Below the pieces are notes generated by a model. It was not told where the DNA came from. It made no database searches and was given only the letters and a program-made list of their open reading frames with translations. From Erodium maritimum (taxonomy: Eukaryota; Streptophyta; Magnoliopsida; Geraniales; Geraniaceae): DNA of 64,000 bases. Positions 10,612 through 22,800 of the stretch are shown here, piece by piece (position 1 is the stretch's first letter; every line of letters begins with the position of its first letter). A program made the position numbers and the translations under genes. The DNA lies in NCBI GenBank assembly GCA_963921825.1, contig OY997591.1:38585825-38649824 (forward strand). The letters run 5' to 3'.

Positions 10612-11985
10612 CGAACGTGCTCAGCTCCCCCATCATGTCCCACTCTCGGACTGATATGCTGGCGAGGCTCGGAGCCGACTTCCTACTCAAGGCGTCGGCG
10701 ACCATGTTCGCCTTGCCCGGATGATAGTGTAGCTCGAAGTCGTACTCCTCGAGTAGCTCCATCCACCGTCGCTAACGCATGTTCAGGTCTCGTTGGGAAA
10801 ATATGTACTTGAGGCTCTTGTGATCCGAGAACACCTGAAACCCCTCGCCATATAGATTATAATTCCAGCTCTTTAGTGCAAACACGACTGCTGCTAACTC
10901 CAAGTCGTGGGTAGGATAGTTGCGCTCGTGCGTCTTCAACTACCTAGAGCCATAAGCCACAACTCTGCCCAACTGCATCAGTACGCAGCCCAGTCCCTCT
11001 CCGGACGCATCACAGTAGACATCATAACCGATCCCTCGCTCGGGCACCACTAACACTGGAGCTGTAGTCAGTCGAGTCTTCAACTCCGCGAATGCACGCT
11101 CACAGTCATCTGTCCACACGAACCCGACTCCCTTGCGCGTCAACAGAGTCATCGGTGCGGCTAGTCGTGCAAAGTCCTGGACGAATCGCCGATAGTAGCA
11201 TGCCAACCCCAGAAAGCTGCGGATCTCGAAGACACTCGTGGGCCGTGCTCACTTCGAGACAGCGTCAATCTTCGACGGATCGACCTGGATACCGTCACGG
11301 GACACGATGTGACCGAGGTATTTCACCTCAGTGAGGCAGAACTCGCACTTCTCTCGGTTGGCATACAGCTGATGCTCGCGCAGTAGTGTCAGAACAGCCC
11401 TCAGATGTGACTTATTCGCTGCCTCGTTCTACGAATAAATCAGGATGTCGTCCACGAACACCACCACAAACTGATCTAGGTACCACCACCATAAATCAGG
11501 ATGTCACCTCATCAGGTCCATGAAAGCTGCAGGTGCGTTCGTTAGTCCGAATGGCATCACCAGGAACTCGTAGTGCCCATAGCGTGTCCGGAATGGAGTC
11601 TTTGCGACGTCCCCCTTACGGACTCGCAACTGATAATAACCGGATCGCAGATCGATCTTCGAGAAATAGGTCGCCCCTCTCAACTGGTCGAACAAGTCAT
11701 CGATCCTCGGCATCGGGTATCGGTTCTTCACCGTAACCCGGTTCAGCTTCCGGTAATCTATACACATCCGCAGCTCTCCACTCTTCTTCTTCACGAAGAG
11801 TGCTGGTGCTCCCCACGGCGATGCACTCGGACGGATAAACCCCTTCTGCTGAAGCTCCTCTAGCTGACGCTTCAGCTCAGTCAACTCTGTCGGCGCAAAC
11901 CTGTAAGGCGCCATCGATATCGCCGCCGTTCCCGGCACCAGGTCAATCCCGAACTCCACCTCGGGGAACTCGCATACCACCCTCG
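10612..11985 (-). pseudogene. Tekay element B reverse transcriptase-RNase H, truncated
   Basis: Reading from 11980 downward, the reverse transcriptase part carries [20 protein letters not shown], the [18 protein letters not shown] region and [16 protein letters not shown]. RNase H is seen at 11206-10940 ([20 protein letters not shown]) and at 10762-10640 ([18 protein letters not shown]). In-frame TAG stops at 11429-11431 and 10940-10942 match stops in copy C. Compared with copy C a stretch of about 40 bp is missing upstream of the reverse transcriptase (near 11960), and a short scrambled duplication lies near 11480-11515. The gene ends at 10612, so integrase, chromodomain and the distal LTR are absent. 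Confidence 0.9.
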
Positions 11986-12480
11986 GTAACTCTCGGCTCT
12001 ACACAGCCGGTACTTCCTCCTCTGCGGACAACGCCGACAGGAGGACCCCACTCTTACTCCCTATCACACACGTCACCTTCGTACAACCCACTGACACTGT
12101 CACTCGTCGCCTGTAGCAATCGATATTGGCTCGGTACCTCGACAGCCAATCCATTCCCAAGATCACATCAAAGGTCGTCATCCCCAACACGAGGAGATCA
12201 CCAGGGCAAGGACAGTTTGCGACTATAATCTCGCAGGCACGACACACCCCTAACTGGGGTGTCCAGGCATAGGGGTGGACTCAACAGCTCTAAGCTCAAC
12301 CCCAACCTCTCAGCACAACCCGACGAAATAAAAGAGTGCGACGCCCCGGTATCAAATAAGAATAACGCCCATAAATGATATAATAAAAACGTACCTTGGA
12401 TGGTCTCGCGGTACGTGCTAGATCCTGGGGCTCTGGAGTCGGTGACTGCATACACTCTCCCCTGCGAGGCCTGCTGCCTC
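11986..12480 (-). pseudogene. Tekay element B aspartic protease
   Basis: Protease that would process the Gag-Pol polyprotein. The open frame 12776-12198 reaches [20 protein letters not shown] with the catalytic DTG triad at about 12353-12345, intact here whereas copy C has DIG. The frame shifts after CLDTPVRG near 12235, relative to copy C where the protein continues through [20 protein letters not shown]. Interruption downstream and loss of the rest of pol make it non-functional in its present context. Confidence 0.85.
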
Positions 12481-13863
12481 TGACCCGGCGGACTGACTGC
12501 TGAATACCTGTGACTCTGCTGCTGTCTCGGAGTCGGTGCGCTTGTAGAAGGCTGTGACGACCTCGGCTGCTGACTCTGTCGATGGCGACCCCTAGGCGAC
12601 TGTACTGTCCGCGACTGCTGCGGTCGCTGCGCTGATGTCGCTCCCAACGGCTCACGGCAACATGCCATACTGTGTCCAACATGGCCGCACCGGAAACAGG
12701 TCGTCTCGTCGAATCTCGACCCCGAGCCCTGGCCTGTCCGGCTAGTCGCTGGTAATGCCGCGGGCCCTTCCTTCACCGGACAGTCTCACTGTAAGTGGCC
12801 TGGCTGCCCGTAGTGATAGCATGTCGGCCTCCTCTCTGAGGCGACTGGCCCCACTGATGCTACTGACCCCTGCTGTCTCGATCCACCCTGATGAGGCGGT
12901 GGTCGGAAGAACCTCGTGGTCCCTTGTCTCCGCGAGTCCCGTGAGTCGGACGGCCCTGTAAAGCTGGTCGGCCGTTGTCGAACCTCGCGGGTCCTGGCCG
13001 CATCGCGAATGCCCTGCTCCACCGCTGCTGCGGTGTCCACGAGATCTGTATACTTCCGCAATCTCAAGGTGAGGACCCTGTCCCTAATCACCGATCTCAG
13101 TCCCCCCTAGAACCGCAGGCAACGGTTCTGCTCGGTAGTCACCATCTCCGGCGCGAATCTGGTCAAGGCCGTGAATTTGGCCTCGTATTCCGCCACCGTC
13201 AACCCTCCTTGCTCTAGGTCTAGGAACTGCCGATGTCACTCTAGCCGAGTCGACTCGAGAAAGTATTGTGCCAGAAACACCTCCTGGAAGATGTTGTAGT
13301 CGTATCCGACCATGTCCTTCACACACCCCCACCAGTGGTAGGCGCTGTCTCTAAGCTGATGGGCCGCGAAGGACACTCTGCGACGCTCATCCTCGATACC
13401 TGATGTATCTAGGTCTCGCGTGACCTGCTCTAGCCACCTCTCGGCTAGGTCGGGGTTCGGCTCCCCGACAAATGTAGGTATCCCGATCTTCAGGAAGTCT
13501 AGTAGTGCTTGGGAGGTGTGATCCTCTGTCTGACCGGGCCTCACTGGGACCGTGGCTGCTTGTGGAGCTGGTGAGGCCGACTCTCGGTTGGCGATGACCG
13601 CCACCAAACTCTGGACTGTCCTGGTCAACTCATCCAGGGTAGTCATAACGGGAGGGTCCGCGACTGGCGGAACACTGGGTGTGCCTATAGACGGTCCCGA
13701 TCGCTTCTGCTGTCTTCTCCGACAGGAGTGCCCTGCGCCTCCGCGTACTCGGCGGCTCAACGGTTGGCACCCTTCCCAGTGTCCCCGCTGGCCGTCCCCA
13801 TCAGCCTCGCGTGGGCGCCCGACCCCGTGTTCCCGCTGCTCGTCCTCGTCTACAGCGAGCCAT
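12481..13863 (-). pseudogene. Tekay element B gag, with two zinc knuckles
   Basis: The start codon is at 13863-13861, matching copy C at 22800. The capsid region (FVGEPNPDLAERWLEQVTRD, HQLRDSAYHWWGCVKD) is in the frame 13889-13236. The frame then shifts, and 13091-12786 gives LRKYTDLVDTAAAVEQGIRD and the first knuckle CYHYGQPGHL, whose second Cys is changed to Tyr. A stop follows at 12786. The second CCHC knuckle CFRCGHVGHSMACC lies at about 12698-12657 with its metal ligands intact. At least two frame breaks separate the parts. Confidence 0.85.
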
Positions 13864-15081
13864 AGTGAGTATCCTCTGCACGGATACACGCAAAGGTTCA
13901 GTTTGCGAACTCAAATAAAGACAACAGTTCAAACACACTAACGTTCACACGGCCTACGCTTACTCTAGCACGCTCATCACTAATACGTCTCACCGCTCAC
14001 GCTATAATACTTTAAATATTAGCATTAGTAAAAGAAACCTCAAAGAGACCGCACCAACGTGCACCAAGCACGCGACGGCAAACCGAACCACAAACGAAGC
14101 AACGACCACCAAAATTTTAAAAACAACTCACTGGACCAGGCCGGTACACGAACCGGGCCGTGCCGCATTCCGGGCCGGCAACCAAGCCCTGTTGTACCCC
14201 GTGCCAGGCCGGCAGCCAGCTCCTGCCGTGTCCCGTTCCGGGCCGGCAACCAGCTCCTGCCGTGCTCCGTTCCGGGCTGGCAGCCAGCTCCTGCCGTGCC
14301 CCGTTCCGGGCCGGCAGCCAGCTCTTGCCGTGCCCCGTTCCAGGCCGGCAGCCAGCTCCTACCGTGCTCCGTTCCGGGCCGGCAGCCAGCTCCTGTCGTG
14401 CCCCGCTCCGGGCCGGCACCAAGGTCCTGCCATTCCACCTACCGGGTCAAACCAGTGACTCCGATCTCCTAGCGATGATGATTTCGCCTTACTTACACCC
14501 GCTGTGTCTACCCTAGGGTATTCGTAACTTTACCGGCTAATAACGACCCGTCCACTAGTACGTCGTAGACAAACGACCACCCAACACATAACACAGTAGG
14601 GCAACTAAAAACCGACCTCAATCATAAGCCAACACGGCCAATAACAACACAACCACACGACCCCCGCTCACCGGGCCAACCAAAGTCCAACCTTGCCCAT
14701 CGGGCCAACCAAAATCAAAACATACGCCCACAGGGCCAATCAAGTTTAAAACACGCCAACAGGGTCAACCATTTTTAAAACTTTCACCTTTTCAGCTTAA
14801 AACCTCATTTCTTGACATCACGTAGTTACAACCCGGTCTAGGCGTCCCCGAATTACGTTGTACCGACTTGACATCAACACCGTCACGTTCGACTACAGGA
14901 GCGTTCCTGAGTCGACCTGCGACAGTTTAAAAACAGTTCACGCAATCACACACAATCAGTATGCCAGCAACAAAATACTTCAACATACGCACAAACAAAA
15001 ACAAGACTCAAGACATGATGGGTCTACACTGACTCAACTCTCCCACCTAATTGACGGACAGTATGAGGTGTGAAACCTCGA
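13864..15081 (-). other. Untranslated leader of Tekay element B
   Basis: Region between primer site and gag on the minus strand, nearly identical to 22801-24048 in copy C. Outside the minisatellite it contains spaced GCCCACCGGGCCAACCAAAG-like pieces (14660-14780). No gene is supported. Confidence 0.75.
14155..14430 (-). repeat. 34-bp minisatellite in the leader of element B
   Basis: Eight units of 34 bp with the core CCGTTCCGGGCCGGCAGCCA. One clear spacing is 14301 to 14335. Because the period is not a multiple of three, all frames cycle through the same peptide, which produces several overlapping ORFs rich in Gly, Ala, Pro and Arg on both strands; none is supported as a gene. The array is GC-rich, unlike the flanking leader. 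Copy C has nine units at the same place; D and A do not have the expansion. Confidence 0.9.
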
Positions 15082-15093
15082 GCTCTGATACCA
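15082..15093 (-). other. Primer binding site of element B
   Basis: On the minus strand the sequence reads TGGTATCAGAGC, three bases from the LTR end at 15097. It shows that LTR 15097-17944 acts as the 5' LTR of internal region B. Confidence 0.92.
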
Positions 15094-15096
15094 AGC

Positions 15097-17944
15097 TGTC
15101 ACGCCCCAATTTCAGTAACCCGAACTCGGGACGCGAACATTTAAAACATAAAACACTTGAAACTTGTTTACAATAAATACTTTGAAAAATAATAATATTT
15201 ACAATACAAAAACGTCCCAACAGTGGACAAGGTACAATATCCGTCACTAGACTCAACAAAATAAAGACCAGACTCCGCTCCTAGCTCCACAAGCTTCAAG
15301 AGCTAACCTAGTCCGTCCGGTGATCAGTACCTGTAGGAAAAGCAGCTAGGGGTGAGCGTTCACCCACCCCCATAGATAACAGACTGACTATGGCATAATT
15401 AGTAGATAAAGCCAGTAACACCAAAACCAAACCCAACACCGGGACTACAGTCCCCAACTCAAGTACTCAACTGACCCACAACCCGTTACATTCCTCAACA
15501 GACTCAACACTTGATAAAGTAATGTAGACCCGACACAACTATCGACGACCTCCTCCAAGGACACGACAGAAAGACTACACAACGCCAAATAAGATTACAA
15601 AGGATCGCACACCAGCTGCTCAGTAACCAATCTCAATCAGGTCAAGGATCGACCTATCGCAGTTCATCGACACTAAGTCGGATCAGGCTGTCGACCTTTC
15701 GCAATTCATCGACGCTAAGTCGGATCAGGCTGTCGACCTTTCGAACTCACAACTTCAGGTAACCACAATCACAGGAAAGTTCAACACACAGGCACTCAAG
15801 GCCACTCAAGACACCTCAACGGTCAAGACTCGGGTTCAACCACCCCACGGGCACTCACGGCCACTCAAGACACATCAACGGTCAAGACTCGGGCTCAACA
15901 ACCCCACGACACTCACGGCCACCCCAAAACACCAACATAAAACACGGGCACTCACGGCCACCCATGACACCAATTTAAATAACACGGGCTCTCATGGCCA
16001 CCCAAGACACCAACAATCTCATATGGGCTCTCATGGCCACCCAAGACATAAATTAAACAGTCAACCTCCGGGCATGGTCATATGCCTCCAGTAATTCTAA
16101 TATCGCTAAGTTCTCTGGTCCTACGACACTACTAAGTGTCACATGCTTTTATCATAAACGCTACATTCCCGTATCATGCTTTTCTAATATTTAAAATAAA
16201 CCTACTCAACCCACGACACCCCGGTGTCACATGCAGTTCTACTGCTAACTTTCCCTAATCAGGGCCGAGATCCAGCTACTTTTCCCTACCTCGTATAAAA
16301 CTCCAAAAGTGCTCCACTAAGTCTCGATGTGATCCAAGTCACTCGCCAAGCTTCCCTTTGCCTCGGTCCGCAGCACGATCTAAAAGAACACAAATTTAAG
16401 GCACTTTTAAACTAGTACGAAAAAACCTAAATTCAATAAACTTAACGCCCAAACGTAACCCCGACAATGTCGATCACTCCCAAACTTCCCAATTACTCGA
16501 CATTGTCGATAAAGGACCCGTAAAGGCCCGATTCGCCCGACATGGCAAATATGCCCGGGTTTTTTAAATGGCCTTCCCGGGCTCCAAAAGCCCCTGTTTT
16601 CGATTCTACGGTCTTAGAATAGTTCAAGGAACCCAATGCACTTGACGGAATCGAATTCCGACTTCCGATTCAATTAATTAACGTTTAAAGTTCCTAAAAC
16701 CCGTTAATTACAACTTCTCCAATTTAAATCCAAATTTCGATTCGGTTAAGGATAATTGGTCCGGGGAACGTTTTAAACCTCCCGAACACTAAACCCGATC
16801 ACCCGAGCACGTGGGCCTTACCCGGCCCACTTGGTCGTGGGCCCTAGGGTTCCAATGGGGCTCGGCCACCATGGTGGTGGCCGGCCCTAGGTCCGGCCAG
16901 CCACCTCCTATGGTGGCCGGAGCTCCTCCCGAGCTTCCGGTCGCCGGAAAACGTTCAATCAACCTCCAAACACTCTAAAACGTCTCCAACACTTCCTCAA
17001 CCTCAATACAACCCTAACCCATAGTTTTACACAAAACCCTAACCTTCAAAAGTTAACAAAACGACGATCGGTTTAGGTCTTACCAACGTGGAAGACGAGG
17101 GGAAGAAGATTGCTCCTTCTCTTGAGACGATCCAATGGTTGATGACGTGAATAGTACCACAAACCCTAACTTCTCTCTTTTTTCTCTCTTCTTCTCCTTC
17201 TCTCTCTAAAACTCTCTTCTTTTTCAAAAACTAACTCATTTTCCCTTTTTTTTTTCCTTTTTTACACATGTGGCCGGCCACCCCCTTGTCCCCTCTAGTT
17301 TCCCCCCAAAACTAACACCACCAAAATTAGGACAAGTGTCAAGGTGGGTCCCACACCTTTTGCAAAATATCTACTTGATATTTTCCAATCAGATTCACGA
17401 AAAAACAGACGTTTCGGGGCCCGAACGGGCACTTTTCCCAAGAAATTACGAAACTTGACGGGCTACAAGGAAACGGCTCAACTAAGGCCCCTGCGACGAC
17501 GACTAAGCTTTTTGGATCCCAAACGGTCCTCGAATGGACCAACACGTCGCTCGGTTGACTTTTCCAAACAGATTCGCGAAAAACAGACGTTTCGGGCCCT
17601 GAACGGGCACTTTTCCCAAGAAATTACGAAACTTGACGGGCTACAAGGAAACGACTCAACGAAGGCCCCTCCGACGACGGCTAAGCTTTTTGGATCCCAA
17701 ACGGTCCTCGAATGGACCAAAACATCGCTCGGTTGACTTTTCCATCGAAAAGTCAACATTTCCCAATTTGATCAGAAAGTTGCCCTGAGTCCCCTGGAAC
17801 TCATTTTGGTCGATAACGGGGTCAACTTAAGTCCGGTACGACCCTCGGGGTCAAATCAGGTTAAATTAAGTGTCTGTCTCAAATTTTTTAAATTTTCCTG
17901 TTTTTCGTAGGTTTGACTGACGTTGACCAGAAGTGGTTATTACA
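15097..17944 (-). repeat. Tekay LTR shared by elements B and C
   Basis: On the plus strand it starts TGTCACGCCCC at 15097 and ends GGTTATTACA at 17944, 2848 bp. A primer site adjoins its low end (15082) and a polypurine tract adjoins its high end (17945), so one LTR is at once the 5' LTR of B and the 3' LTR of C. The donor GTAAGA (17083, minus) and acceptor CCTACAG (15332, minus) of the candidate leader intron are present. Near 17390-17720 a segment of about 170 bp (CGTTTCGGGGCCCGAACGGG region) is tandemly duplicated, which is not seen in the LTR at 24064. Confidence 0.92.
15640..15765 (-). repeat. About 40-bp tandem repeat in LTR B/C
   Basis: Units containing CGCAATTCATCGACACTAAG (variants) followed by TCGGATCAGGCTGTCGACC, here about two and a half copies. 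The LTR at 24064 has about five copies (24610-24845) and the LTR at 49950 about five in the opposite orientation (50525-50775), so copy number differs between LTRs. Confidence 0.8.
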
Positions 17945-19300
17945 ATCTACCCCCCCCCCCCCTAAAGGAATTCCGTTTGCGAAATTTAAAACAGACGTAC
18001 CTCGGGAGTCGAACAGGTTGGGATACTTCGCGCGAACCTCATCCTCGCGTTCCCACGTCGACTCAGCCCCGTGATGTTTCCACTGCACTCGTACCAAGCG
18101 GATAATCTTGCCTCCCCGTAGGACCTGCTCCCGCGTGTCCATGATCCGAACCGGCTGCTCCTCATAGGAGACATCGTCAGCCACCTCGACATCGGTCCAC
18201 TCAATGACGTGGGAGGGGTCTGCGTTGTACTGCCGCAACTGGGATACGTAGAAGACGCTATGGACTCTCCCAAGCTACGGTGGCAACGCCAGACGATAAG
18301 CCACTGCCCCCACTTTGCCCAAGATCTCGAACGGGCCAATGTACCTCGGGGCCAACTTGCCCCCGCTACGTCTGAACCGCATCAGCCCCTTCCTTGGGCT
18401 CACCTTCAGGAACACGTGATCCCCGACTGCGAACTCCAGAGGTCGACGTCGTCTGTCGGCATAACTCTTCTGCCGACTCTGCGCGGTCCTCAACCGATCG
18501 CGTATCAGCGCGACCTTCTCTGTCGTCTCTCTGACAAGATCTGGCCCCAACAGGCTCTTGTCCCCCACCTCCGCCCAACACACTGGCGATCGACACGGCC
18601 TCCCGTACAACGCTTCGAACGGTGCCATCCCGATACTGGCCTGGAAGCTGTTTTTGTAGGCGAACTCGGCCAACGGTAGGTGGGTCTCTCATGATCCCCT
18701 GAAATCCAGCACACATGCCCGCAGCATGTCCTCCAATATCTGAATAGTGCGCTCGGACTGACCGTCTGTCTGGGGATGATGTGTCGTACTCAGTAGAACC
18801 TCGGTCCCCAATGCCTTCTGCAGACTCGGCCAAAACCTGGACGTGAAGCGGGGATCCCTGTCAGACACTATCGACACCGGGACCCCATGGAAACGCACTA
18901 TCTCCTGAACATACAAGCTGCTCAACTTGTCGACCGGGTCAGTCATCCTCATAGCCAGGAAGTGGGCCGACTTGGTCAACCGGTCGACTACCACCCACAC
19001 GGTGTCGTTTCCCTTCGGCGATCTCGGTAGGCCACACATGAAGTCCATCGTAATGTGCTCCCACTTCCACTGAGCAATCGGTAGTCGCTGTAACAATCCC
19101 GCTGGACGCTGATGCTCGGCCTTCACCTGCTGACAGACGAGGCATCTCGACACAAACTCTGCTACTGCTCTCCACATCCCGCGCCACCAGAAATGCCGTA
19201 TGAGGTCACGGTACATCTTGGTGCCCCCCGGGTGCACTGTAAGACGCGAGTGATGTGCCTCTCGCAACACGTCGTCTCTATAGTTAACCGGCATGAACAA
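17888..19300 (-). pseudogene. Tekay element C integrase with chromodomain-like tail
   Basis: Inserts element cDNA into the genome. The frame 19300-18689 shows the zinc-binding HHCC part ([13 protein letters not shown] ... CLVC), then the DDE core with [16 protein letters not shown] and DGQSERTIQ. The frame 18673-18275 follows after a TGG to TGA stop, with FAYKNSFQASIGMAPFEALY and [10 protein letters not shown]. After a further CAG to TAG stop at 18275 the C-terminal chromodomain-like segment reads [20 protein letters not shown] and [19 protein letters not shown], diagnostic of Tekay-type chromoviruses. The last frame runs through the polypurine tract and stops inside the LTR at 17888. Confidence 0.92.
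17945..17967 (-). other. Polypurine tract of element C
   Basis: On the minus strand a run of 13 G at 17962-17950 leads into TAGAT and the LTR start TGTAATAACC. This is the plus-strand priming site expected just inside the 3' LTR. Element D has a shorter version at 53264-53276. Confidence 0.88.
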
Positions 19301-19312
19301 CCCTCCTCGGTA

Positions 19313-20800
19313 CTATAGTCCCCAATCTGTACTAATCTCCCAACCTACTACCTCGTCGCCGTTGACGACCCTCTCTCGGATCTGTGTCGTCTCAGCGTCC
19401 TCCGTCTGCGCCTCCAACACTTGGGCAAGCAGTAAGGGCTGAGCCACTAAAGAGCACATGGCCATGTCACCCGTAACCTCCTCTAGCTCAAGCCCGAACG
19501 TGCTCAGCTCCCCCATCATGTCCCACTCTCGGACTGATATGCTGGCGAGGCTCGGAGCCGACTTCCTACTCAAGGCGTCGGCGACCACGTTCGCCTTGCC
19601 CGGATGGTAGTGTAGCTCAAAGTCGTACTCCTCGAGTAGCTCCATCCACCGTCGCTGACGCATGTTCAGGTCTCGTTGGGAAAATATGTACTTGAGGCTC
19701 TTGTGATCCGAGAACACCTGAAACCCCTCGCCATACAGATAATATCGCCAGCTCTTTAGCGCAAACACGACTGCTGCTAACTGCAAGTCGTGGGTAGGAT
19801 AATTGCGCTCGTGCGTCTTCAACTACCTGGAGCCATAAGCCACAACTCTGCCCAGCTGCATCAGTACGCAACCCAGTCCCTCTCTGGACGCATCACAATA
19901 GACATCATAACCGATCCCTTGCTCGGGCACCACTAACACTAGAGCTGTAGTCAGTCGAGTCTTCAACTCCGCGAATGCACGCTCACAGTCATCTGTCCAC
20001 ACGAACCAAACTCCCTTGCGCGTCAACAGAGTCATCGGTGCGGCTAGTCGTGCAAAGTCCTGGACGAATCGCCGATAGTAGCCTGCCAACCCCAGAAAGC
20101 TGCGGATCTCGAAGACACTCGTGGGTCGTGCCCACTTTGAGACATCGTCAATCTTCGACGGATCGACCAGGATACCGTCACGGGACACGATGTGACCGAG
20201 GAATTTCACCTCAGCGAGCCAGAACTCGCACTTCTACCGGTTAGCATATAGCTGATGCTCGCGCAGTAGTGTCAGAACAGCCCTCAGATGTGTCTTATGC
20301 GCCGCCTCGTTCTACGAATAAATCAGGATGTCGTCCACGAACACCACCACAAACTGATCTAGGTACAGCCGGAAGATGTTGTTCATCAGGTCCATGAACG
20401 GTGCAGGTGCGTTCGTTAGTGTGAATGGCATCACCAGGAACTCGTAGTGCCCATAGCGTGTCCGGAATGGAGTCTTTGCGACGTCCCCCTTACGGACTCG
20501 CAACTGATAATAACCGGATCGCAGATCGATCTTCGAGAAATAGGTCGCCCCTCTCAACTGGTCGAACAAGTCATCGATCCTCGGCATCGGGTATCGGTTC
20601 TTCACCGTAACCCGGTTCAGCTTCCGATAATCTATACACATCCGCAGCTCTCCACTCTTCTTCTTCACGAAGAGTGCTGGTGCTCCCCACGGCGATGCAC
20701 TCGGACGGATAAACCCATTCTGCTGAAGCTCCTCTAGCTGACGCTTCAGCTCAGTCAACTCTGCCGGCGCAAACGTGTAAGGCGCCATCGATATCGCCGC
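19313..20800 (-). pseudogene. Tekay element C reverse transcriptase-RNase H
   Basis: The reverse transcriptase catalytic motif FVDDILIYS ends the frame at 20312 (FVDD about 20341-20330), preceded by [14 protein letters not shown] and [15 protein letters not shown], where the usual Gly of MPFGLTNAP is Thr. RNase H follows: [18 protein letters not shown], then [40 protein letters not shown] and [20 protein letters not shown] stops at 20312-20314 and 19823-19825 replace CAG codons kept in element D, and another break lies near 20235. The second of these stops removes Gln just before [13 protein letters not shown]. Confidence 0.92.
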
Positions 20801-21391
20801 CGTTCCCGGCACCAGGTCAATCCCGAACTCTACGTCACGAACCGGTGGCAACCTGCTCAACTCCTCAGGAAAGACCTCGGGGAACTCGCATACCACCCTC
20901 AGTAACTCTCGGCTCTGCACAGCCGGTACTTCCTCCTCTGCGGACAACGCCGACAGGAGGACCCCACTCTTACTCCCCAGCACACACGTCACCTTCGTAC
21001 CACCCACTGACACTGTCACTCGTCGCCTGTAGCAATCGATATTGGCTCGGTACCTCGACAGCCAATCCATTCCCAAGATCACATCAAAGGTCGTCATCCC
21101 CAACACGAGGAGATCACCAGGGCAAGGACAGTCTGCGACTCTAATCTCGCAGGCACGACACACCCTAGTCAACGATACAGCACGCCCAACTGGGGTGTCC
21201 AGGCATAGGGGTGGACTCAACGGCTCTAAGCTCAACCCCAACCTCTCAGCACAACCCGACGAAATTAAAGAGTGCGACGCCCCGATATCAAATAAGAATA
21301 ACGCCCATAAATCATACAATAAACACGTACCCTGGATGGTCTCGCGGTACGTGCTAGATCCTGGGGCTCTGGAGTCGATGACTGCATACAC
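20801..21391 (-). pseudogene. Tekay element C aspartic protease
   Basis: The frame 21391-20312 is open for 359 codons, the longest in the window. It runs from protease through the linker into reverse transcriptase. The active-site motif is [14 protein letters not shown], with Ile in place of the Thr of the canonical DTG (about 21289-21281), so the enzyme is probably impaired. [20 protein letters not shown] follows. The open length suggests fairly recent activity of this part. Confidence 0.88.
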
Positions 21392-22800
21392 TCTCCCACG
21401 CGAGGCCTGCTGCCTCTGACCCGGCGCACTGACTGCTGAATACCCGTGACTCTGCTGCTGTCTCGGAGTCGGTGCGCTCGTAGAAGGCTGTGTCGACCTC
21501 GGCTGCTGACTCTGTCGAGGGCGACCCCTAGGCGACTATACTGTCCGCGACTGCTGCAGTCGCTGCGCTGATGTCGCTCCCAACGTCTCACGGCACCATG
21601 CCATAGTGTGTCCAACCCGGCCGCACCGGAAACAGCTGGTCTCGTCGACTCTCGACCCCGAGCCCTGGCCTGTCCGGCAAGTCGCTGGTAATGCCGCGGG
21701 CCCATCCTTCGCCGGACAGTCTCAATGTAAGTGGCCTGGCTGCCCGCAGTGATAGCATGTCGGCCTCCTCTCTGAGGCGACTGGCCCCACTGATGCTACT
21801 GACCCCTGTTGTCTCGATCCACCCTGATGAGGCAGTGGTCGGAAGAACCCCGTGGTCCCCTGTCTCCGCGAGTCCCATGAGTCGTACGGCCCTGTAAAGC
21901 TGGTCGGCCGCTGTCGAACCTCGCGGGTCCTGGCCGCATCGCGAATGCCCTGCTCCACCGTCGCTGCGGTGTCCACGAGATCTGTATACTTCCGCAATCT
22001 CAAAGCGAGGACCCTGTCCCGAATCACCGGTCTCAGTCCCCCTAGAACCGCAGGCAACGGTTCTACTCGGTAGTCACCATCTCTGGCGCGAATCTGGTCA
22101 AGGCCGTGAATCTGGCCTCGTATTCCGCGACCGTCAACCCTCCGTGCTCCAGGTCTAGGAACTACCGATGTCGCTCCAGCCGAGCCGACTCGGGAAAGTA
22201 CTGTGCTAGAAACACCTCCTGGAAGATGATGTAGTCGTATCCAACCATGTCCTTCACACGCCCCCACCAGTGGTAGGCGCTGTCTCTCAGCTGATGGGCC
22301 GCGAAGGACACTCTGCGACGGTCATCCTCGATACCTGATGTATCTAGGTCTCGCGTGACCTGCTCTAGCCACCTCTCGGCTAGGTCGGGGTTCGGCTCCC
22401 CGAAAAATGTAGGTATCCCGAGCTTCAGGAAGTCTAGTAGTGCCCGGGAGGTGTGCTCCTCTGTCTGACCGGGCCTCACTGGGACCGCGGCTGCCTCTGT
22501 AGCTGGTGAGGCCGACTCTCGATTGGCGATGACCGTCACCAAACTCTGGACTGTCCTGTTCAACTCATCCAGGGCAGTCATAACGGGATGGTCTGCGACC
22601 GGTGGAACACTGGGTGTGTCTGTAGACAGTCCCGCGTCGCTTCTCCTGTCTTCTCCGACAGTAGTGCCCTGCGCCTCCGCGTACTCGGCGGGCTCAACGG
22701 TTGGCACCCTTACCGGTGTCCCCGCTGACCGTCCCCTCCGGCCTCGCGTGGGCGCCCGACCCCGTGTTCCTGCTGCTCGTCCTCGTCTACCGCGAGCCAT
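21392..22800 (-). pseudogene. Tekay element C gag
   Basis: The start ATG at 22800 gives MARGRRGRAAGTRGRAPTRG, an Arg/Gly-rich N terminus. The longer frame from 22875 adds leader sequence not supported by copies B and D. Capsid motifs are FFGEPNPDLAERWLEQVTRD and HQLRDSAYHWWGRVKDMVG. A CAG to TAG stop at 22162-22164 ends this frame. The downstream part (22267-21722) contains LRKYTDLVDTAATVEQGIRD and the first knuckle CYHCGQPGHLH, then a stop at 21722. The second knuckle CFRCGRVGHTMAW is at about 21640-21600. Confidence 0.9.

Noticed and set aside
11533-11863. Plus-strand ORFs across gypsy pol (also at 20425-20737, 19975-20244, 54197-54568, 55599-55924)
   Set aside because: Antisense shadows of conserved reverse transcriptase, RNase H and integrase frames; no independent features.
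14040-14516. Several overlapping Gly/Ala/Pro/Arg-rich ORFs on both strands (also 22977-23483)
   Set aside because: They come from the 34-bp GC-rich minisatellite, which keeps every frame open; they lie in the untranslated leader of a gypsy element.
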